From: CBDCYN01 sp965224205
Lineage (GTDB): Bacteria > Planctomycetota > Phycisphaerae > Phycisphaerales > Phycisphaeraceae
Length of the DNA: 35,292 nt
NCBI GenBank assembly: GCA_965224205.1
Contig: CBDCYN010000035.1
Location: 1-35,292 of the forward strand
Direction: 5' to 3'
The first letter of the stretch is position 1. The number at the start of each line of letters is the position of its first letter. This document shows, in pieces, positions 8,011 through 14,820 of the stretch. Position numbers and translations under genes: made by a program. Under the pieces are notes generated by a model. The model saw only the letters and a program-made list of their open reading frames with translations. It had not been told where the DNA came from and did not search any database.

Positions 8011-9438
8011 TTGGCCAGCGTTGATCCGGTTTCCGCACACGAAACAGACCGGCGGGTGATCTTCTCCCCCTTGCGGTTCCGTCACCTCGAGGTCAAGAAC
8101 CGGCTGCTGCGCTCCAACATCTCGGGCACGTTCGACGATTACAACGGCCACGGCTCTAACGCCCGCCTCAACTGGGAAGAACAATTCGCCAAGGGTGGGG
8201 TCGGGGCGATCATCTCCTCGTTCACCCCGGTGACCGTCGAGGGCCGGATCCTGCCCCGGTACGCCACGATCGACAACGACGACAAGATCGGGTTCTGGCG
8301 ACAGGCCGCCCAGCGTGTCCACCGCCATGATTGTGCCTTTATCCTCCAGCTCAGCCACAGCGGCCGCCAGCAAGACGTGGGCGGGGTCGAGAACCTCTAC
8401 CGCCTGCCGGGAAGCTCCACGTCCCGCAAGGATTACTTCCACGGGATCTTGGGCCGACGCATGACCGTCACCGAGATCAAGCACACCGTCGAACTGTTCG
8501 CTCAAGCGGCACGGCGGGCCAAGGACGCCGGACTCGACGGGGTCGAGCTGCACGGAGCCAACGGGTACCTGCTCACCCAGTTCCTCAGCAGCGGGATCAA
8601 CGACCGCGACGATCTATACGGCGGGTGTGTCGAGAACCGCGCTCGGTTCGTCCTCGAGATCGTCCGGGCGATCCGCCGCATGGTCGGGCGTGATTTCCAC
8701 CTGCAGATGAAGATTAACGCGGTTGACCACAACGACTGGATCCGACCGCTAGCCCGCGAGAAGCCCGGCAACACGATCGAAGAAACGATCGAGATCTGCC
8801 GGATCCTCGAAGACCGTGGCGACGGGGTCGACGCGTTTCATATCTCTAGCGGCTCCACCTTCCCCCACCCGCGAAACCCCCCGGGCGACTTCCCGGTCCT
8901 AGCGGCTAGGCGGTGGTACGACGGGATGCTCTCCCAGGGCGTGCTGACGATGCGCAACGCGTTCTTGTTTCGATACCGGTGGACCGGCGCGGCGTTTCGG
9001 AGGTTCTGGCGGTGGCGACGGGGCCGGTTGATCGAAGGGATCAACGCTCAATACGCCCACCAGATCAAGCGGAACGTTACCGTCCCGGTCCTGTGCACCG
9101 GGGGGTTCCAGCACGCGTCGGTCATCGCTCAGGTCATCCGCGACGGCTGGTGCGACGCCGTGACGATCGCCCGCCCGCTGATCGCGAACCCGCACCTGCC
9201 CCGGATCCTCGAAAAACAAAACGGCCCCGACCCGGGCAAGGCGTGTACCTATTGCAACAAGTGCCTCGTCAACGACCTCGAAAACCCGCTGGGCTGTTAC
9301 GAGCTATCGCGTTACGACGGGGCGACGGTCCAGGAGCAACACGAGAACATGATGAAAACCGTGATGTCGGTCTTTGATCCACCGACGTTCCCGACCACGC
9401 CGCCAACGATGCAGGAGGCCCAACCCGCCGAGTCGTAA
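8011..9438 (+). CDS. NADH:flavin oxidoreductase of the Old Yellow Enzyme family
   Basis: A 475-residue FMN-binding TIM-barrel protein. The active-site motif ELHGANGYLLTQFLSSG (H181 and N184 as substrate-binding pair) followed by RDDLYGG is the Old Yellow Enzyme signature. The family reduces activated C=C bonds such as enones with NAD(P)H; plant members include 12-oxophytodienoate reductase. Near the C-terminus four cysteines (C412, C415, C418, C429; C-x2-C-x2-C-x10-C) resemble the iron-sulphur site of 2,4-dienoyl-CoA reductases, although spacing differs and the FAD/NAD domains of that group are absent. The start is a TTG preceded by a G-rich ribosome binding site; no in-frame ATG occurs before conserved sequence. 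It is the first gene of a five-gene + strand cluster with alpha-dioxygenase and P450. Substrate is not known. Confidence 0.88.
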   Translation: MASVDPVSAHETDRRVIFSPLRFRHLEVKNRLLRSNISGTFDDYNGHGSNARLNWEEQFAKGGVGAIISSFTPVTVEGRILPRYATIDNDDKIGFWRQAAQRVHRHDCAFILQLSHSGRQQDVGGVENLYRLPGSSTSRKDYFHGILGRRMTVTEIKHTVELFAQAARRAKDAGLDGVELHGANGYLLTQFLSSGINDRDDLYGGCVENRARFVLEIVRAIRRMVGRDFHLQMKINAVDHNDWIRPLAREKPGNTIEETIEICRILEDRGDGVDAFHISSGSTFPHPRNPPGDFPVLAARRWYDGMLSQGVLTMRNAFLFRYRWTGAAFRRFWRWRRGRLIEGINAQYAHQIKRNVTVPVLCTGGFQHASVIAQVIRDGWCDAVTIARPLIANPHLPRILEKQNGPDPGKACTYCNKCLVNDLENPLGCYELSRYDGATVQEQHENMMKTVMSVFDPPTFPTTPPTMQEAQPAES

Positions 9439-9465
9439 AACTTCGTGCCGCAGGGTAACCACGAT

Positions 9466-10965
9466 ATGACCGCATCCGAACCACTCACCCCGACCGAGAC
9501 CTACCGCCGCCGCCGTTTCCGGCGGGGGGTGGGGGCGATCCTACTGGTCGCGTACGTGATCGGGGTCTATCTATTTTGGCGGTTCGTCCCGTCGGTGCCG
9601 CAGACTTATACTGGGATCGAAGACCACTTCAAATATGGCTCGATCGGCAGCGATAATCTCGAGCGTGGCCTGCCGTACTGGGTCTGGAAGGTTCTACCCG
9701 AGATGTTCCGCGAACACCTGCCCGACCCGGGTCGGCCCGATTACTCATCCTTCGGGTTCATCCTCGAGTCAGGCCGGGACCGGCCGATCGGCTTCTCCAA
9801 ACGCCGGGTGCGTGGGATCGAGCTGGTGGGCCTCAACTGCGCGGTGTGTCATACATCGACCCTGAGAGACACGGCCGACAGCCCGTCGCGGGTGATCGTC
9901 GCGATGCCCGCCAATACCGTAGACCTTCAAGCGTTCTTCCGGTTCCTGTTCCGGTGCGCCGAGGACGAGCGTTTCACCGTCGAGACCGTGATGGAACAGA
10001 TCCAGGAGCATACCCGCCTGGGCCCGATCGACCGGTGGCTATACCGCCGGGCAATCGCCGCTTTCCGTGACGTGGCTAGAGAGCAGAAGCAGGCGTTTAG
10101 CTACTGGAACCATCAGCCACACGCCGGCCCGGGGCGGGTCGACACGTTCGGGCCCTACAAGGCGCTGTTTTTCGACCTCGAACACGGACAAGCGGTTGGC
10201 TCAGCGGACTTCCCGTCGATCTGGAACCAGAAGCCACGCGAGGGGATGAGCCTCCACTGGGACGGCAACAACAATAGTGTTTTTGAACGCAACATCAGCG
10301 CGTCGATCGGCGCGGGGGTTACCCCGCAATCACTCGACCGTCCGCGGTTAAAGCGGATCGAGGACTGGATCTGGGAGTTGCCCCCTCCACCCTACCCGGC
10401 GGATCGTCTCAAAGCTGAATTCGCCAAGATGCCCGCAGGAACCCTCGAACTGGGCAGGCGGGTTTACCACAACCACTGCGCCAGCTGCCATGCGTTTGAA
10501 AAAGATTACCCCGGCTCGACCGTCGGGCAGGTCGTGCCGATCGACCAGATCGCCACCGACCCGAACCGGTTGAACTCTTTCACGCCGCAGCTGGCTAACC
10601 ACATGAACACCTTGGGCACCGGGTACCCGTGGGAATTCGAACGTTTTAAGAAGACCAACGGTTACGCCAATATGCCGCTCGACGGGGTATGGCTGCGTGC
10701 ACCGTACCTCCACAACGGGTCGGTGCCCACGCTGTGGCACTTGCTATTACCCGCTGAAGATAGACCCACACTGTTTTACCGGGGCAACGATCGTTACGAA
10801 TGGGAGCGAGGCGGGTTCGTGTGGGACCAGCCGAAAGAAAACGACCGGCGGTTCTTCGAGTACCGCACCGAGGAACGCGGCAACGGCAACGCTGGGCATG
10901 AATACGGCACCGATCTTTCTGACAAACAGAAAAAAGCTCTGCTGATGTATATGAAAACCTTTTAG
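9466..10965 (+). CDS. Membrane-anchored di-haem cytochrome c, RoxA-like/cytochrome c peroxidase type
   Basis: A 499-residue protein with one N-terminal membrane helix (about residues 22-40) after an Arg-rich segment, so the bulk should lie in the periplasm. It has two haem c attachment sites, CAVCH (C125-H129) and CASCH (C338-H342), about 213 residues apart. The C-terminal region contains MPLDGVWLRAPYLHNGSVP, a signature shared with RoxA-like rubber oxygenases and related di-haem peroxidase-like cytochromes, which have a similar spacing of haem sites. The ATG at 9466 follows AGGGT by nine bases; a GTG at 9445 lacks a ribosome binding site. It lies 27 bp after the flavin oxidoreductase gene and 40 bp before the alpha-dioxygenase. 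It could be an oxygenase or peroxidase acting on a lipid, or an electron carrier. Which of these cannot be told from sequence. Confidence 0.8.
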   Translation: MTASEPLTPTETYRRRRFRRGVGAILLVAYVIGVYLFWRFVPSVPQTYTGIEDHFKYGSIGSDNLERGLPYWVWKVLPEMFREHLPDPGRPDYSSFGFILESGRDRPIGFSKRRVRGIELVGLNCAVCHTSTLRDTADSPSRVIVAMPANTVDLQAFFRFLFRCAEDERFTVETVMEQIQEHTRLGPIDRWLYRRAIAAFRDVAREQKQAFSYWNHQPHAGPGRVDTFGPYKALFFDLEHGQAVGSADFPSIWNQKPREGMSLHWDGNNNSVFERNISASIGAGVTPQSLDRPRLKRIEDWIWELPPPPYPADRLKAEFAKMPAGTLELGRRVYHNHCASCHAFEKDYPGSTVGQVVPIDQIATDPNRLNSFTPQLANHMNTLGTGYPWEFERFKKTNGYANMPLDGVWLRAPYLHNGSVPTLWHLLLPAEDRPTLFYRGNDRYEWERGGFVWDQPKENDRRFFEYRTEERGNGNAGHEYGTDLSDKQKKALLMYMKTF

Positions 10966-11005
10966 GTTTCGCAGCCGAGTCTCGAAGCATTGATGGAGAT
11001 ATATC

Positions 11006-13321
11006 GTGAGTCAAGCTAACAAAGCAGCCAAGCGATTCAGCCAGGTCGTGTGGCTGGGGATCGCGGCCAACCTGTTCTTCGCGATCCCGGCTCTGCTGCT
11101 GCCGACAGCGCTGTCGACCGCTTTGGGGATCGCGCCGTTGGAGCAAACGGCGTGGCTCCAGAACGCCGGGATGCTGCTGATCGGTCTGTGCGCGGTGTAC
11201 GCGGTGGTCGCGGTGGACCCGATCCGGTACCAGCCGTTCTCGTGGTTGGCGGTACTGATCCGGTTCTGGGCCGCGGGGGTGTGGCTGCTACTGATGGCGT
11301 GCAGCAGCGCGGGGGGCAGGCTCTGGCCGCTGCTGACCAAAGATTTAACTTTGGGGGTCGTGCTCCTGGTGTTCCTGAACCGGGCGGTGTGTGAGGCGAA
11401 CCAGATGGGGCGGCGGCCGTGGAAGCGATCAATTGTGTCGAGGTTAGCCGCGGTCGTATTCACACCGATTAACTACGTCGTACCGTGGCACCGTCTCGCT
11501 AAAGTGCCGGGGATCGGCAAGTGGCTTAGCTTGGCGAACCTTTACGTCTTGCGTGAAGACCTGCGTGAATACAACCTGCACGACAACACTCAACTGTCCT
11601 CCAACGAGCAGCCGGCTAAGCCCTGGGACGACTCAACGAGCCGCAGCCCGGACGGGACCTCGACAGACCCCACTGACTCCGGCATGGGCCGAGTCGGTTG
11701 CAGATTCGGTCGCAATTTTGACCTTGATAGTGCCTGGCCCCAGGGCGAGCCTGAGATCCTTCAGCCCAGCCCGCGCGAGATCAGCCGGAAGTTGATGACC
11801 CGCGACGAGTTCATCCCCGCCCCGTGGCTGAACTTGCTGGCCGCGTCGTGGATCCAGTTCCAGAACCATGGGTGGTTCAACCACATGAAGGTGTCCGACG
11901 CGCCGTTCAACGCCAAGCCCTGGGATCAGCACCCCAGCTTCAAGATCCCGCTGCGCGAGGACGATCAATGGCCGGCCGATCAGCTGCCCGACCAACCGCG
12001 GATGGACCCGATGGTGATCCCTAAAACCCCCCTGGACCCCACCCGACCCGAGGGGTCGCAGGGTTCGCCGACGTTTATCAATACCGAGTCACATTGGTGG
12101 GACGCGTCTCAGATCTACGGCAGCAACCGTGAACGACAGATGAAGCTGCGTACCGGCGTCGGGGGCGGGTTGATCATCGGCGAAGACCGGCTGCTGCCTG
12201 TGATCCCCGAGGACGAGGAACCCCAACTCAAAGGCGGGATCGACCGGACCGGCTTCCACGACAACTGGTGGGTCGGTCTGTCGATGCTCCACGCCTTATT
12301 TACACTCGAGCACAACAAGATCTGTGAGCACCTGCGCGAAGAATTCCCCTCGCGGAAAGAGGATGATGAATGGTTATTCCAAAAAGCGAGGCTGATCAAT
12401 GCGGCGCTGATTGCGAAGATCCACACGGTCGAGTGGACCCCGTCGATCCTCAATACCCCGGAGATTGATACCGGGCTGAACGCGAACTGGCGAGGGCTGT
12501 TCGGCGACCCGCCGGGTAAGAAAGCGATCGATGGCAAGACCGGGCGGTCCGAAGCGTTTTTCGGGATCCCGGGCACCGCGACCGAGCACCACACCGCTCC
12601 GTATTACCTCACCGAGGAGTTCGTGGCGGTCTACCGCTTGCACCCGCTGATCCCCGATGAGGTTGAGGTCCATTCCGCGAAGGACGGATCTGTCCTGCAT
12701 GGATATGAATTTACACAGGTCCAGGGGGTCCACACCCGGTCGGTCATGAACGCCCATAGCCTGGTGGACTGGTGGTACACGTTCGGGGTGCTCCACCCCG
12801 GGGCGATCACGCTCCACAACTTTCCCCGGACCCTTCAGCATTTCGTGCGCACCAACGGGCAGGTCCTCGACCTAGCGGCGGTCGACATCATGCGCGATCG
12901 GGAGCGGGGGGTGCGTCGGTACAACGATTTCCGCCGGGGGTTGCGGATGAAGCCGGCCAAGACCTTCAACGAGCTGACGGACAACCCCCGCTGGGCCCGC
13001 GAGCTTGAAGAGTTGTACGAGGGAGATATCGAGAAGGTCGACCTGATGGTCGGGATGCTCGCCGAGCCGCTGCCGGACGGCTTCGGCTTTAGCGATACCG
13101 CGTTCCGCATCTTCATCCTGATGGCGTCGCGCCGGCTTAAGAGCGACCGGTTCTTTACCACCGACTACACGCCCCGGGTGTACACCGAGTTTGGCTTGCG
13201 GTGGATCGACGACCGGACGATGTCGACCGTGTTGATCGATCACTTCCCCGAACTTAAACCGTTTCTTAAAGGCAAAAAGAGCGCGTTTTTCCCGTGGAAC
13301 CAAGCGGGAAATGCTGGATAG
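11006..13321 (+). CDS. Fatty-acid alpha-dioxygenase (animal haem peroxidase superfamily) with N-terminal four-helix membrane domain
   Basis: A 771-residue protein. Residues 1-130 hold four membrane helices (about 13-35, 50-70, 78-98, 106-126). Residues from about 225 onward align by eye with plant pathogen-induced alpha-dioxygenases: GCRFGRN, then SWIQFQNHGWFNH with the likely distal haem histidine H288, then SHWWDASQIYGS, LEHNKICEHL, AKIHTVEWTPSIL, then EEFVAVYRLH with the catalytic tyrosine Y543 and proximal haem ligand H546, then DRERGVRRYNDFRRG, and finally ASRRLKSDRFFT. The family abstracts a hydrogen from C2 of free fatty acids and adds O2, giving 2-hydroperoxy fatty acids that can lose CO2 to form aldehydes one carbon shorter. 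The start is GTG with GGAG eight bases upstream. With an even number of helices and a cytoplasmic N-terminus the catalytic domain would be cytoplasmic. The membrane fusion is unlike the plant enzymes. It sits between the cytochrome c and P450 genes. Confidence 0.9.
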   Translation: MSQANKAAKRFSQVVWLGIAANLFFAIPALLLPTALSTALGIAPLEQTAWLQNAGMLLIGLCAVYAVVAVDPIRYQPFSWLAVLIRFWAAGVWLLLMACSSAGGRLWPLLTKDLTLGVVLLVFLNRAVCEANQMGRRPWKRSIVSRLAAVVFTPINYVVPWHRLAKVPGIGKWLSLANLYVLREDLREYNLHDNTQLSSNEQPAKPWDDSTSRSPDGTSTDPTDSGMGRVGCRFGRNFDLDSAWPQGEPEILQPSPREISRKLMTRDEFIPAPWLNLLAASWIQFQNHGWFNHMKVSDAPFNAKPWDQHPSFKIPLREDDQWPADQLPDQPRMDPMVIPKTPLDPTRPEGSQGSPTFINTESHWWDASQIYGSNRERQMKLRTGVGGGLIIGEDRLLPVIPEDEEPQLKGGIDRTGFHDNWWVGLSMLHALFTLEHNKICEHLREEFPSRKEDDEWLFQKARLINAALIAKIHTVEWTPSILNTPEIDTGLNANWRGLFGDPPGKKAIDGKTGRSEAFFGIPGTATEHHTAPYYLTEEFVAVYRLHPLIPDEVEVHSAKDGSVLHGYEFTQVQGVHTRSVMNAHSLVDWWYTFGVLHPGAITLHNFPRTLQHFVRTNGQVLDLAAVDIMRDRERGVRRYNDFRRGLRMKPAKTFNELTDNPRWARELEELYEGDIEKVDLMVGMLAEPLPDGFGFSDTAFRIFILMASRRLKSDRFFTTDYTPRVYTEFGLRWIDDRTMSTVLIDHFPELKPFLKGKKSAFFPWNQAGNAG

Positions 13322-13357
13322 ATAAGACACAACAACCATCGGCCGGGTCTAGAGATC

Positions 13358-14722
13358 ATGACACGAGCGATCCCCACGATCAGCGTCTTCGAGTACCTGC
13401 GGTACCTGCTGGTTCAGGTCCTGCCCTATTACCTGCGTGGGGTGTTTCGCCGCAACCGGTTCTGGGTCGGGGTATTTGACCGACTCGACATAGATCGCCG
13501 TGCGTTCAAGTTCTTCAAGCGGCTTCGTCATAAGTATCACAGCGCCTATTTGTTTTTACCGCGTCACCGTGCGTTGCTCGTGTTGGACCGGGAGGGGATT
13601 GAGCGGGTGTTGGAGCGATCCCCTCATGTTTACGCGGATCCTCGAGGTAAACACCGTGGGATGTCCTACTTCCAGCCCGGGGCGGTGGCGATTTCACGCG
13701 GCCGGGAATGGGAGCACCGCCGCCGGTTCAACGAAGCGGTGCTCGGCGCCGATCAGCCGGTTCACCCCTACGCGGATGCGTTCCTGAAGGTGATCAAAGG
13801 TGAGATCGAAGCCCAGCTCACCGCGGCGGGGTCAACGGTCAACTGGCTGTGGTTCGAGCGGGTGTTTGAACGCATGACCCTCCAGATCGTGTTGGGGCCG
13901 CAGGCGGCGGAGGACCACGATATCGCGAGGCGACTCGAACGGTTGATGCGACAAGCCAATCGCCTGTTCGCGCTTCGCCGCACACGGGCCTACGATCAGT
14001 TCACGACCCAGCTGAAGTCTTACATCGATGCGGCTCAACCGGGGGCCCAACCGGGCAGCCTTCTGGGGATGTTCCACGCGGTGAGCCACGATGAACAGAC
14101 GCGGGTGGCTAGTCAGGTCACGCACTGGTTGTTCGCGATGAAAGACACCCTCGCGGAGAACGTTGCCCGGGCGGTGGCGTTGATCGCCGCGCGGCGGGAA
14201 GTCCAGCAGAGGGTGCGCGACGAGATCACCCAGCACGGGACGCGGTCCGCGGGTTCGATCGACGCGATGCGGTACCTGGGCGGATGCTTTCAAGAGGCGA
14301 TGCGGTTGTGGCCCAGCGTGCCCGTGATCACCCGACAATCGCTGTGCGCCGACGTCTTGGGCGGGCATGTGATCCCCGCCAGCACGCGGGTTTTTATCTT
14401 CAACACGTTTAATCACTGTGACCGCGGCGGTGACGCTTTCAACCCTACGTTTTGGCTGGGATGTGATGGCGATTCCCCGTTCAATCATTTTGGCCGCGGT
14501 GGCCAACGGTGCGCGGGCAGCCACCTCGCCTTGTGGATCGGCAAGGCGGTGATGGCGGTGCTGTTCGCAACGAACCGTTTCTCGCTCGTGGCGCCGTGTG
14601 CCTTGGACGATAACCCGCTGCCGCATGCCCTGAATCATTACCGCGTCGGCCTGCGGCGTGCGGCGATTCATCCCACGGGTGATACGGGAGGTGGGGTAGA
14701 TGAGCAGATGGCCCACTCGTGA
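13358..14722 (+). CDS. Cytochrome P450
   Basis: A 454-residue P450. The K-helix ExxR motif is EAMR (E313-R316), and the haem-binding loop is FGRGGQRCAG with the axial cysteine C385. The I-helix segment reads FAMKDTLAENV (A260-T264): the acid-threonine pair is kept, but the usual Gly of AGxDT is Met. There is no N-terminal membrane anchor of eukaryotic type, though residues 10-30 are hydrophobic. It starts 36 bp after the alpha-dioxygenase stop and is probably co-transcribed. P450s of fungal and animal oxylipin pathways rearrange the hydroperoxides made by haem dioxygenases, and by context this one may act on the alpha-dioxygenase product or on the fatty acid itself; that is inference. No dedicated ferredoxin or reductase is in the window. 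The ribosome binding site is weak. Confidence 0.9.
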   Translation: MTRAIPTISVFEYLRYLLVQVLPYYLRGVFRRNRFWVGVFDRLDIDRRAFKFFKRLRHKYHSAYLFLPRHRALLVLDREGIERVLERSPHVYADPRGKHRGMSYFQPGAVAISRGREWEHRRRFNEAVLGADQPVHPYADAFLKVIKGEIEAQLTAAGSTVNWLWFERVFERMTLQIVLGPQAAEDHDIARRLERLMRQANRLFALRRTRAYDQFTTQLKSYIDAAQPGAQPGSLLGMFHAVSHDEQTRVASQVTHWLFAMKDTLAENVARAVALIAARREVQQRVRDEITQHGTRSAGSIDAMRYLGGCFQEAMRLWPSVPVITRQSLCADVLGGHVIPASTRVFIFNTFNHCDRGGDAFNPTFWLGCDGDSPFNHFGRGGQRCAGSHLALWIGKAVMAVLFATNRFSLVAPCALDDNPLPHALNHYRVGLRRAAIHPTGDTGGGVDEQMAHS

Positions 14723-14820
14723 TGCGTCTGATACGTCTCCACCACGGCGGGGCGTAGGGGCGTTGGCACGGGACGCGTAGGCGGCTGGACAGTCTTGGAG
14801 TCGTGACAGGGGTGTGTGAC

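Noticed and set aside
7891..8553. A 220-codon minus-strand frame overlapping the flavin oxidoreductase start
   Set aside because: It is antisense to a gene with clear conserved motifs and matches no family I recognise.
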